DNA of 64,000 nt from Robinsoniella peoriensis (GCF_042680125.1 NZ_JBHTNY010000009.1); one strand, 5' to 3'. Numbered from the stretch's first letter, positions 51,301 through 58,050 are shown. Notes: generated by a model from the sequence alone, not told the origin. Made by a program: numbers and translations.

Positions 51301-52261
51301 CAATCAGGGTAATACTGCCGGTCTGTGTGAATTTCACTTTGCCGCCGTTTTTATCAAGGGTACCGTCTGTCAGCCCGGAAAGCTCCACGGGCAGGCCGTT
51401 TTTCAGGGCGGACCATGTCACACCGCTCACAGAACGGCTTTCCGGCTTGATCTCAATTTCATCGGCGGTATAGGCAGTTTTCGGCAAGGTGAAGCTGAAC
51501 TGCGGGGCGGGAACATAAGAGCTGCCGCCACCGGAACCGCCGCTGGAGCTGCCTCCGCCAGAGGGCTTATCCTCCGGCTTGGCAGGAGTCGTCGGCTTGG
51601 GCGGTTCTTCCTTCTTGATCTGCTCTTTGGCCTTTTCTGTATCCACCAGCATTTCAAAGGCTTCGGCGCGGGTGGCCTCGCCGTCCGGTTTGACCGTACC
51701 GTCCGGGTAGCCGTCTACAATGCCGTATTCCTTGCCGGTGCAGATACTGGATTTATCCGCCTCGGAGAGTGTGCCGTCATCGGAAAAGCCGGTGACGCAG
51801 GGGCAGGAGGCGTCATGTTCCCCCTTACCGATGGCCCGCACCAGCATACGGATCATTTCCATACGGGAAATGGGCTGATCCGGTTGAAATTCTATGCCGA
51901 AATCGTCCTTTTGGATGATTCCAGCGATGATGAGCGCTTCAATATCCTGCTCCGACCAGTGTCCGGCAATGTCGGTGAAGCGAATGGTAACCTCGCTTTC
52001 CTCCGGTTCCGGCAGCTCCATGGTTCTGGAAACCAGCGCGGCAAATTCCCCTCTGGTGATGATGTCATCCGGGTGCGCCAGCCCGTCTGGATAACCGCTG
52101 ATGACGCCTTTTTCCGTGAGAATCTGAATGGCTTCCTCCGCCCAATGCCCCTTGGCATCCTCAAAATACCGGTTTACCGCATAAGCGCTGCCTGCCAGCA
52201 GGGAAAGCACAAGGCAAACGGCGAGGACGAGACCCAGCGGCTTTTTCATTTTCTTCTTCAT
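48308..52261 (-). CDS. S-layer-homology (SLH) giant surface adhesin
   Basis: ATG 52261 gives 1317 residues. The N-terminal signal peptide (KKPLGLVLAVCLVLSLLAGS, cleavage after AYA) is followed by three SLH domains (from about residue 30 to 210) that bind secondary cell-wall polymer. There is then a Pro/Gly-rich linker. About ten Ig-like domains of roughly 80-90 residues follow (each opening like FTLPETTHTDKSVAVELTTE), then four or five PKD/cadherin-like repeats of 79 residues and a C-terminal cap. It is probably an adhesin that holds mating cells. Spacing of only 12 bases to the pilin gene downstream shows it is part of the pilus operon. Confidence 0.88.
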   Translation of the reverse strand: MKKKMKKPLGLVLAVCLVLSLLAGSAYAVNRYFEDAKGHWAEEAIQILTEKGVISGYPDGLAHPDDIITRGEFAALVSRTMELPEPEESEVTIRFTDIAGHWSEQDIEALIIAGIIQKDDFGIEFQPDQPISRMEMIRMLVRAIGKGEHDASCPCVTGFSDDGTLSEADKSSICTGKEYGIVDGYPDGTVKPDGEATRAEAFEMLVDTEKAKEQIKKEEPPKPTTPAKPEDKPSGGGSSSGGSGGGSSYVPAPQFSFTLPKTAYTADEIEIKPESRSVSGVTWSALKNGLPVELSGLTDGTLDKNGGKVKFTQTGSITLIATAKNSRGVTVTHEQTISIYPVVTAAFTLPETTHTDKSVAVELTTENLGSNAVVWSLEKDGTAVDMETALSGELTATGGTVLFKEKGSYTLTASITDELGKVITAQDNITVYPVAEVKLTLPAVSHTDKTITLQTETKEADGLTVIYTLTRNGEPAETDAFIEGTLSDGSIRFKEKGVYALTASVTDATGRVFTGTANITVYPVGSAGFYLPEIFHTDNTVMVEAVFGEIGSHTAKWTLLRDGKEVSLTDAAEGTLGNSGGELKVRTKGSYVLKAEFTDDGGRTYRYEQGFKVYPVPAVRYSLPEYVHTDTDITVKTETADLDGLTIEWLVDNTYGFQDWPTYVDGTLTNDGGTIRFKRAGVYELTARVTDETGRVFLYESKEKCEVMPVLTLGFELPEFAYTDTALNLRTHGNNQVLPVEWSVTKDGKSLPLSEAFSGGLNAQGGKITFKDNGEYVLTATMTDYLKRSYSHSESIRILPVVQYAFTMPQTVHYGTEFEVAAKDVQHLGSYAVAWALQKDGNPAQYQGTLGNDGGKIAIRDTGTFTLTASVTDSEGRVTIYSEHITVTNIAPNAPVVEAVPTRTAKDGKFLVNITASATDPDGDAVTLEYADTAADSYYAPGTHTIRVRAKDIAGAYSSWTEKTFTVTNAVPTVTLTAEPTRTVKDGKFLVNISATATDADGDATTLEWDNKAADSYYAPGTHTIHVRAKDIAGAYSPWTEKTFTITSSAPTVTLTASPTRTANNGKFLVNISATAADADGDATTLEWDNKAADGYYAPGTHTVKVRAKDATGLYSQWVSKTFTVANSAPTAPVITRTPNGNSVAPGTPVTITAASSDPDGDSVTLIWEGRSSETQTYPRGKNVVRVKAVDSAGAESPWAAIVFFVADSNGGGGMTLTGPDSVIMENGIEGATITEYTFTVPPVSGHSGSDFGRVRGYNRLTGQWDQLDYGTTSNGITFTRTLGAGVYTQLEFYYYTNHSCMYNKSNITYSVTYHFE
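48650..49600 (-). repeat. 237-base tandem repeats inside the adhesin gene
   Basis: Three central units of 237 bases (79 residues, core PTRTVKDGKFLVNI and YYAPGTHT) are nearly identical, and one more diverged unit flanks each side. They encode calcium-binding-like motifs such as DADGDATTLEW. Near-identity of the DNA implies recent duplication or gene conversion. Confidence 0.85.
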
Positions 52262-52270
52262 AGGCACCTC

Positions 52271-52627
52271 CTATATTCCGCCCATGACAGGCTGGCCTTG
52301 CTCCTGCTGGGCGGGGGATTCCTGTTTCTGCGCGGCGGTCTGTCCCTGAGTCAGCGCCTGCTGGTAAGCGCCGAGGACAGCCTTGTCGAATTCCGCTTTG
52401 GCCTCTTTGGTGCAGGGAAAGCAGATATCCTTGTACTCGCCGTTTCCGGCTCTGTAGCTTGGCATGGAGATAAACAGCCCCTTGGAGCCCTCCATGATTT
52501 TGATGCCCCGCACGGCGAAATCGCCGTAGACATTGACCGAGGCGGTGGCCTTGCAGTTGCCCTCCGGACGGATGGAGTGGATTTTCACATCGTACTTGGG
52601 GGCGGATGGTGTCGTATTGTTAGGCAT
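52271..52627 (-). CDS. spoVG: SpoVG-family protein
   Basis: The 118-residue product has the SpoVG core: YDVKIHSIRPEGNCKATASV, VYGDFAVRGIKIMEGSKG, and LFISMPSYRAGNGEYKDICF. SpoVG proteins bind DNA and RNA and regulate gene sets. The C-terminal 35 residues are Gln-rich and end QPVMGGI. The chromosomal copy usually lies elsewhere, so this is a mobile extra copy. It sits between a Flp-like pilin gene and the adhesin, and may control them. Confidence 0.88.
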   Translation of the reverse strand: MPNNTTPSAPKYDVKIHSIRPEGNCKATASVNVYGDFAVRGIKIMEGSKGLFISMPSYRAGNGEYKDICFPCTKEAKAEFDKAVLGAYQQALTQGQTAAQKQESPAQQEQGQPVMGGI

Positions 52628-52660
52628 GATCTTTCCTCCTTCTCAAAATGTCCGGCATCT

Positions 52661-52891
52661 TTAACCGGCGTAATTGAACATCTCTTTAATGCGCTGCACA
52701 AGGGTTGGCAGCACCGTTTCCCCGAACAGGGCATACAGCCCCGCAAGGAGCAAAGCGCCCAAAACAACGGCAATCAGAATTTTGATCGCGGTGTCAATGT
52801 AGCCCTCCCCGGCGTTCCCCGTGAGGATGGAGCGACTTTTGGCAGCTGCCGTGCCGATTTTTTTCTTAAGCTTGCAAAATAGGTTCTTCAT
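52661..52891 (-). CDS. Flp-like pilin (second copy)
   Basis: ATG 52891 follows GGAGGAAAA. The 76-residue product has a basic leader (KNLFCKLKKKIGTAAAKSRS), a processing site at GNAG/EGYIDTA, and the same 45 mature residues as the pilin at 48065-48295. Codons are also highly similar, so the pair is a recent duplication that brackets spoVG and the adhesin. A terminator-like hairpin lies ahead of the gene. Confidence 0.78.
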   Translation of the reverse strand: MKNLFCKLKKKIGTAAAKSRSILTGNAGEGYIDTAIKILIAVVLGALLLAGLYALFGETVLPTLVQRIKEMFNYAG

Positions 52892-52923
52892 TTTTTTCCT
52901 CCGTTCTAATGATGAGGGCATGA

Positions 52924-52943
52924 AAAAAGACAGCCGACGGCTG
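52924..52943 (-). promoter_or_regulatory. Terminator-like hairpin ahead of the second pilin gene
   Basis: On the minus strand GCAGCCG and CGGCTGT pair tightly and are followed by six T. It lies right after the stop of the YodL-like gene and 35-50 bases before the pilin start. Confidence 0.7.
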
Positions 52944-52944
52944 C

Positions 52945-53502
52945 CTACATACGCATACCCATGGTTTGGGTTTGCTCCGGTTCCCCGAAGCTGATTTTCT
53001 GAAATCCAAAGCGGTCGCAGTAGTGAAATTCGCTGCCCTCTGCGTCATACAGCTCCACCACATCGGACATGGACAGGGAGTGTCCGTCATAACCGGGCGG
53101 ATGATTCACATTGCATCTTGTGTAGATGGCTTCGAGATCGTTGGTATCCAGCTGGCCGTCATAGGCAACGCGGTAATGCTCCGGGGACGGCTCCCCGAAC
53201 TGCCGCACCGTTTCCTCATAGGAGATAAACTTCATATACACGTCCGTATCCGGCTTCAATTGCCAGATGCGGACATTTTTGAGCGGAGCGGCGGCTTCAG
53301 CCATGCCGCCCATCCGTTCCCCCGCGGCAAGGCGCTCCATCACGCCGTCCGTCCACTGCGGGGTCAGGCTGCGGCTTTTGAGCCATGTGGTCAGCTCGTC
53401 GTTTCGGAAGATGCTGTCCACCACCGCCTTTTCTTTTTCTGTATATCCGGCCGGGTTTCCGTAGTAGGAAATGAGGCCGTTTTTCAGGGTGATTCCCGGC
53501 AT
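52945..53502 (-). CDS. YodL-like protein with Met-x-Met tail
   Basis: The 185-residue product has a YodL-like C-terminal half: VRIWQLKPDTDVYMKFISYE, YRVAYDGQLDTNDLEAIYTR and GHSLSMSDVVELYD. YodL-like domains are frequent on clostridial ICEs and their role is unknown. It ends TMGMRM, one of the clearest shared tails. Upstream lies the AbrB-like Cys-rich gene. Confidence 0.75.
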   Translation of the reverse strand: MPGITLKNGLISYYGNPAGYTEKEKAVVDSIFRNDELTTWLKSRSLTPQWTDGVMERLAAGERMGGMAEAAAPLKNVRIWQLKPDTDVYMKFISYEETVRQFGEPSPEHYRVAYDGQLDTNDLEAIYTRCNVNHPPGYDGHSLSMSDVVELYDAEGSEFHYCDRFGFQKISFGEPEQTQTMGMRM

Positions 53503-53543
53503 ATGCTCACCTCCCGGATCGTGTGTTGGGAATCCAAGACCGA

Positions 53544-54083
53544 TTATTTGCCGTAGACGATTTCCTCCAGCATAATCAGCTCATCCAGCTCCGCGAGGCA
53601 CACGCCGCTTTGGGCCAGCACCGTAAGAATACCTGCCGGCACATCGGTAATGTCCTGCTGGACATCCGCCTCTACCACCGTGATTTCGCCGCTGTCCTCG
53701 TCCGTATAGGCTTCCAGCTTGGCGTCCGCGGGGATGCCCGATTCCTCCAGTAGATAGCCGGGGATGCGGATGCTTTGGCTTTCATCCAGCAGATCATGGC
53801 AGAGAGAGCACCCTGCCACCCATTCGGCGGGGCAGCCCTCCCCGCATTCATCGCCGCAGTTGCTGCAAAGGCCGCAGGCGGAGGCGAGAACGACGGTCAA
53901 ATCCGAGGCGAGGGCGCTGAGACTATGGATGGCGTTCGCCACCTCCAAGGCCGTCATTTTGTCCTTCAGAAACACAAGGGCGTTCTGTCCGGCATGAAGC
54001 TCCAGCGTATCCTTGTCGGTAAAGCCGGATTGCTCACAGGCGTCGGCAGGGAGACCGATTTGGGGCATTTGATTCTTTTTCAT
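53544..54083 (-). CDS. Cys-rich protein with two AbrB-like segments
   Basis: The 179-residue product has two similar beta segments, QIGLPADACEQSGFTDKD and IRIPGYLLEESGIPADAK, both resembling SpoVT/AbrB swapped-hairpin strands. They flank a short insert with seven cysteines: C-x2-C-x2-C-x3-C-x3-C-x7-C-x2-C followed by H (about residues 70-95). It could be a DNA-binding protein with a metal or Fe-S sensor. This layout is not one I know. GAGGAAC precedes the ATG. Confidence 0.55.
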   Translation of the reverse strand: MKKNQMPQIGLPADACEQSGFTDKDTLELHAGQNALVFLKDKMTALEVANAIHSLSALASDLTVVLASACGLCSNCGDECGEGCPAEWVAGCSLCHDLLDESQSIRIPGYLLEESGIPADAKLEAYTDEDSGEITVVEADVQQDITDVPAGILTVLAQSGVCLAELDELIMLEEIVYGK

Positions 54084-54149
54084 GAATGAGTTCCTCCTAT
54101 AAAAGATTGGGTTTGAGATTTATGCAATGCTGTGCTAAGGGCGTTTTGC

Positions 54150-54980
54150 CTATTCCATGAAGCCTCCTTCTCCAAACAGATTCAGCTGTGACGGAGCGTT
54201 TTTCTCGCGCTCATGCAGATCATAGTTGGCAATGAGGATTTCGGGGAACTGCGCTCCGTTGTCGTACCGCTGCTTGATATTGTTAATGCGGGTAAAGGCT
54301 TCCGTCTGGATGCCCGGTGCTTCATAGAGGCTGCGGATAAATTCACAGTCGTTGTAGGACAGCAGGAATTTCCCCTCAATCCCCAGCAGTGCATCCCGCA
54401 GACGGATATGGTCTTTTTCCGTGAAGCCGTCCTCGCCCACGTTTTTGTAATAGCTTTCGGTTTCAAAATACGGAGGGTCACAGTAGAAAAAGCTGACGGG
54501 GCGGTCATACTGCCCGATGAGCTTCTCGAAATCCTTGTTTTCGATGACCACCTTGGCAAGCCGCCGGTGAGCCTGCTCAATGAGGGGAAAGTTGCTGCGG
54601 ATGTCGTGGGGCTGGCTGCCGTAGCTGGTCAGCCCCGAAGCGTAGCTGTAGCGGATGAGCTGGTAAAACCACGCCGCCCTTTGCACGTCTGATGCGGGGC
54701 TGTCACGGGCAAGGGCGTTTTTCACAAGCTCAAAATCCGCGCGGGAATTAAGGCAGTAGGCAAGTGCCGCCATCAGCTCCTGCGGCTTCTCCCGCACACA
54801 GCGGTAGAGGTTCACCAGCAGGCCGTTGAAATCGTTGTAGACCTCAAAATCGTTGCCGGGCAGCTTGTGAAACAGCACCCAGCCACCTCCGCCGAACACC
54901 TCAATGTACCGCTCATAATAGAGGGGAAACAGGGTGACGATCAGCTCCCGCAGGGATTTCTTCCCGCCGATCCAGGACAT
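54150..54980 (-). CDS. DNA adenine methylase (Dam-like, D12 class)
   Basis: The 276-residue product is an N6-adenine methyltransferase. The SAM motif is FGGGGWVLFHK (normally F-x-G-x-G) and the catalytic motif FFYCDPPYFE (DPPY). The N-terminus starts SWIGGKKSLRELIVTLFPLY. It may mark the ICE DNA against restriction or affect gene expression. It sits with the ArdA-like gene in the region that enters first or establishes early. It ends NLFGEGGFME. Confidence 0.88.
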   Translation of the reverse strand: MSWIGGKKSLRELIVTLFPLYYERYIEVFGGGGWVLFHKLPGNDFEVYNDFNGLLVNLYRCVREKPQELMAALAYCLNSRADFELVKNALARDSPASDVQRAAWFYQLIRYSYASGLTSYGSQPHDIRSNFPLIEQAHRRLAKVVIENKDFEKLIGQYDRPVSFFYCDPPYFETESYYKNVGEDGFTEKDHIRLRDALLGIEGKFLLSYNDCEFIRSLYEAPGIQTEAFTRINNIKQRYDNGAQFPEILIANYDLHEREKNAPSQLNLFGEGGFME

Positions 54981-54988
54981 GAAGCTGT

Positions 54989-55321
54989 TCAGAAGTCATC
55001 ACCTCCCTCCAGCGGCAGGCGCAGTTGGGTATCGTCAAAGGCCGCAAGGGAGCGGCGCAGGCCGGTAATGGCGGCGCTGATTCCGCTGATGCGGTTTCTC
55101 ATATGCCGGATGGTCATGCGCACCTCGGCTTCGGTTTTCGCATAAAAGTACCCGTTCTGGTCGCTGGCAATGGGAACTCCCTCCCGGCGCAGGGCATTGA
55201 CCTGATCCCGCAGCTCCTTGCCTGAAACGCCGAAGCTGCGTTCCAGCTCTTTGCTTATGACGGCGTTTTCTGCGCCGTGGTGATACCGGCGCAGATGCTC
55301 TGCAAGCTGTTCTTTCTGCAT
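54989..55321 (-). CDS. Small winged-helix-like protein
   Basis: ATG 55321 follows GGAAAGGAGG. The 110-residue product has a helix-turn-helix region (AVISKELERSFGVSGKELRD, then QVNALRREGVPIASDQNGYF) typical of phage and ICE regulators, and a C-terminal helical part (ISGISAAITGLRRSLAAFDD). It lies eight bases ahead of the Dam-like gene, so both are likely one message. A terminator-like hairpin precedes it. Confidence 0.65.
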   Translation of the reverse strand: MQKEQLAEHLRRYHHGAENAVISKELERSFGVSGKELRDQVNALRREGVPIASDQNGYFYAKTEAEVRMTIRHMRNRISGISAAITGLRRSLAAFDDTQLRLPLEGGDDF

Positions 55322-55363
55322 GGGTCCTCCTTTCCGGCCGTTTCCCCGGAAAGAAAGGCAAAA

Positions 55364-55410
55364 AGGGCGCAAAAAAACAGGGCCGCCTCCTGTTGGGGAA
55401 ACGGCCCTGT
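55364..55410 (-). promoter_or_regulatory. Terminator-like hairpin ahead of the winged-helix gene
   Basis: On the minus strand ACAGGGCCG and CGGCCCTGT pair perfectly across a 17-base loop and are followed by seven T. It lies 50-90 bases before the next start. Confidence 0.7.
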
Positions 55411-55452
55411 GTTGATGTTGGGTCTAAAAAAGCACAGGCATCTCTGCTTGCG

Positions 55453-55743
55453 CTACTGGATTACGCCAAGCTCTCTTAACACTGCTACGCAGTCCTTGGC
55501 GCCCTGAATGTACAGATGCTTCTGAAACGTTACCTCCAAATCCGAATTTTGACTCAGATAATACTCAATTCTGTCTTTTATACCTTGACTGATTTCAAAG
55601 TTGTTCCGGATGCTGTCACTGAGTGACATTAATTCCTGCGCCAGTTTCTCCGACTGAGGGTCTGATTCACGCAGGGCAGCATACGCAAGCTGAAACCGTT
55701 CCGCCAGAGCCATATCCAGCAAGTCCATGAGCTTCTCGTCCAT
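55453..55743 (-). CDS. Small all-helical protein, DUF6809-like
   Basis: The 96-residue product is helical with DEKLMDLLDMALAERFQLAY and ends QGAKDCVAVLRELGVIQ. It resembles a helical family (DUF6809-like) of mobile elements; the role is unknown. It sits between the ArdA-like gene and a terminator-like hairpin. Confidence 0.55.
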   Translation of the reverse strand: MDEKLMDLLDMALAERFQLAYAALRESDPQSEKLAQELMSLSDSIRNNFEISQGIKDRIEYYLSQNSDLEVTFQKHLYIQGAKDCVAVLRELGVIQ

Positions 55744-55820
55744 CTTCTTCGCCTCCCTTCAGCGCAACACAATGCCACAGCTTCATGAGAATAGCTATAC
55801 CAAAACCCAACAAAGATTTG

Positions 55821-57059
55821 CTATTTCATTTCCATGCCGAAACTCTGGTTGGGATGGTTCAGGCATTGCTCTACCGTTTGCCCGGTCAGTGACCATAGGA
55901 CGCCGTATTCGGTAAGAGTGACACCTTTTTCCTCCATCAGCTTTTCGCCGTATCTATGGAGATTCGCACAGGAAAACAACTCGCTTTCACATTCAATGCA
56001 GTATTTAGTCAGCATAAATTTGGCGTAATCCGCAGGGGTAGTCGCCTCACGGATGACTGAAAAATTCTTTATCTGCTGTGAAAGCTCCAGTGCATCCTCC
56101 AAGGAAAATTCCCCCGGCACGGCTTCCAGCATCGCCTTGTAGGTTGGAATACTGCGCTTATCTGCCATGCGCCGGAGCTGTTCCGCCAGCTCATTGACCA
56201 GACCATAGCAGTCGCCCTCCGAGGCATACAGGGCGTCATTTATTTTTTCGGTGAGGCTTGGCGCCATGCAGTCCTCCGCCGAAAATGCACATTCCTCCGG
56301 GGAAGCCGCTCCGACAGCATCGACCGCCTGCAAAAGCGTCGCATCCCCGGCAGGGAGCTTCAGGTAGACAGACGGTTCACTGTCCTGTGCAAGGCCGTTA
56401 AAATATCCCTTGGTTACACGGAGAAGCACGGTGTAATCCGGCTTTTCAAGGGAAACCGCATCGCCGCTGTGGTAGTCCGCTGCAATCTCACCGTTCTGCA
56501 CCACATAGCCATGAGGCGTGAATACGCCACCCTCGCCCTCACGCATCTCTCTGCCAATTTTACCAAAGTCCAAATATGCGTAGACTTCATCCGATACATT
56601 TTCCAGCGCCGGTACAAAGTCATTATCCGCGTAAAATTTGCCGAGGGAAGCATCGTCATGAGCTTCGTAGGCAACTTGGCAATGCGCCATGCTGTGTGTC
56701 ATATTGATGAGCCGATCCACCGGAATGGGAGCGTACTGAGTCTGAACGGCATCCATCATCACCATGCCCTCAAAGCAGTCCAGTTCCCATGCACTCAAGG
56801 AAGACAGCCGCTGGGCGAGGTGGTTCAGCTCATGAAGATTGATATCGGGCTGGATAAATTGCGGCAGATAGTCCAGCTGGCAGCTTAAAACCTCCGCAGA
56901 ATAAACGGTGTCCCCGGCGGTTCCCGCTCTTTCCAACGCATCCGCCAGCTCATAGGGTGTGGCGGGGAGTGCGATTTCTGCCGACGGATTTATACCGGAA
57001 GGGTTCCACCGGCTGAGTTCTACTGAAAAAATTTTTTCTTCTCTGGCGTTAACGCTCAT
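55821..57059 (-). CDS. ArdA-like antirestriction protein with Met-x-Met tail
   Basis: ATG 57059 follows GGAGGTATC. The 412-residue product has the ArdA pattern: NLHELNHLAQRLSSLSAWEL, PVDRLINMTHSMAHCQVAYE, and FGKIGREMREGEGGVFTPHG. ArdA proteins mimic DNA and block type I restriction when an element enters a new host. This copy is longer than classical ArdA (about 165-170 residues) because of an extra C-terminal half of about 200 residues. It ends SFGMEMK, a clear shared tail. Delivery with the DNA would make sense for such a protein. Confidence 0.72.
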   Translation of the reverse strand: MSVNAREEKIFSVELSRWNPSGINPSAEIALPATPYELADALERAGTAGDTVYSAEVLSCQLDYLPQFIQPDINLHELNHLAQRLSSLSAWELDCFEGMVMMDAVQTQYAPIPVDRLINMTHSMAHCQVAYEAHDDASLGKFYADNDFVPALENVSDEVYAYLDFGKIGREMREGEGGVFTPHGYVVQNGEIAADYHSGDAVSLEKPDYTVLLRVTKGYFNGLAQDSEPSVYLKLPAGDATLLQAVDAVGAASPEECAFSAEDCMAPSLTEKINDALYASEGDCYGLVNELAEQLRRMADKRSIPTYKAMLEAVPGEFSLEDALELSQQIKNFSVIREATTPADYAKFMLTKYCIECESELFSCANLHRYGEKLMEEKGVTLTEYGVLWSLTGQTVEQCLNHPNQSFGMEMK

Positions 57060-57104
57060 ATTGATACCTCCGTTTGATTGATCACTGCAATGCACATCCG
57101 TCGG

Positions 57105-57719
57105 TTACACGAAAACCGCTCCGTCGCACCACTTTTTCATGGCGTTGTACAGCAACAGTACCTTGGTTTGATCCGATACCTCCTGCCATGTGGCCGGTTT
57201 GAACTGCCGAAGCCCGTATTGGCGTTCCCCTTCAAAATATGCAAGAATGCCGATGTGGCAGGGGATCTCCTCGGCGATTCTGGCGGTAAGGGCTGTCGGC
57301 ACGCAGTAGTAATTTTCGTTTCCATGAAAGTTATGGCCGTTTCTGCTTTTGAAATCCTGATAGGTGATTTTGACTTCAAAACAGGTGACCATCATGCCGA
57401 TATGCCAGTTATGGCACCGCAGGACGCAGCCATGGCATTTCTGTGCATTTTGCTCTGTGCTGCCGTCCCGAAAGCATTTTCCGGGTTCATGCCTATACCC
57501 CGTCAGGCACGGTTCCTTTTCGGAAAACCGCTCCGCATCCAAAAGCCTGCAGAGATATTCCTCATTCTCGTAATAGTCCTCAAACCGAATACTGTCTACG
57601 ATCCCTGACGGCGTCCATACCTCATCCGCCCACCGGACGGTTCGCTTTTCGGTATGCAGCTTTGGGCGATAGTGATGAGTCAGTGCCTTAATCCGTTTTG
57701 TTAATTCGGTTTCCATCAT
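57105..57719 (-). CDS. Restriction-nuclease-fold-like protein
   Basis: The 204-residue product carries TCFEVKITYQDFKS, where E-x-K with a downstream acidic residue fits a PD-(D/E)xK core, followed by NGHNFHGNENYYCVP and IAEEIPCHIGILAY. Phage and ICE proteins of this kind (MmcB/VRR-NUC-like) may be DNA nucleases or remnants. Cysteines in CHGCVLRCHNW may bind zinc. The start overlaps the upstream gene by about 30 bases. Confidence 0.6.
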   Translation of the reverse strand: MMETELTKRIKALTHHYRPKLHTEKRTVRWADEVWTPSGIVDSIRFEDYYENEEYLCRLLDAERFSEKEPCLTGYRHEPGKCFRDGSTEQNAQKCHGCVLRCHNWHIGMMVTCFEVKITYQDFKSRNGHNFHGNENYYCVPTALTARIAEEIPCHIGILAYFEGERQYGLRQFKPATWQEVSDQTKVLLLYNAMKKWCDGAVFV

Positions 57720-57939
57720 TCACCTCGTTTTTCCTGCGTTTTGCAATTTTCTGCATATCGCTTCTGAGACAATCGCCCTCCGAGCTATAGCAGATAAATC
57801 CATGGGATGGGTACGGGCAGCTGCCGCAGCTTTGGAATGGGCCGCGTGGCCGTTCAGCCGATGGTATTTTGCCTACGGTGACGAGATTGTTTGAATCGTA
57901 GCAGGCGGTTTGTTTATTTCTTTTATAGCGTACCAACAT
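57688..57939 (-). CDS. Small Cys-containing ICE protein, first gene of the element here
   Basis: ATG 57939 follows GGAAAGGAG. The 83-residue product starts LVRYKRNKQTACYDSNNLVT and has a CGSCPYPSHGFICYSS motif and a further Cys (GDCLRSDM), probably a metal-binding loop. It overlaps the next gene by about 30 bases. It is the outermost ICE gene before the tRNA-Ser. The role is unknown. Confidence 0.6.
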   Translation of the reverse strand: MLVRYKRNKQTACYDSNNLVTVGKIPSAERPRGPFQSCGSCPYPSHGFICYSSEGDCLRSDMQKIAKRRKNEVNDGNRINKTD

Positions 57940-57960
57940 GGCTACTCCTTTCCAGAAAAC

Positions 57961-58011
57961 AAAAAAAGCCGGAAAATAAAGTGCGTTTCCGCACTCCAAT
58001 TCTCCGGCTTT
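57961..58011 (-). promoter_or_regulatory. Terminator-like hairpin ahead of the outermost ICE gene
   Basis: On the minus strand AAAGCCGGA and TTCCGGCTTT pair around an inner hairpin (AGTGCGG-aa-ACGCACT) and are followed by TTTTTTG. It lies 25-70 bases before the start at 57939. Confidence 0.75.
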
Positions 58012-58050
58012 CCGATGCTTTCATTTTTAATGTGATTTTGGTGTATATAT

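Noticed and set aside
50924..52882. A 652-codon open frame on the plus strand opposite the adhesin, and another of 442 codons at 48059-49387
   Set aside because: They are mirror frames of the GC-rich adhesin gene; the minus frame has a signal peptide, SLH and repeat domains, while the plus frames have no domain, no ribosome-binding site and no sensible composition.
20373..57059. Met-x-Met tails as hidden ribosome-binding sites of following genes
   Set aside because: ATGGAGATG-like codons could mimic GGAG, but 20373 has no following gene, the amidoligase is followed by its own GAAGGGAG after the stop, and the codons used differ between genes.
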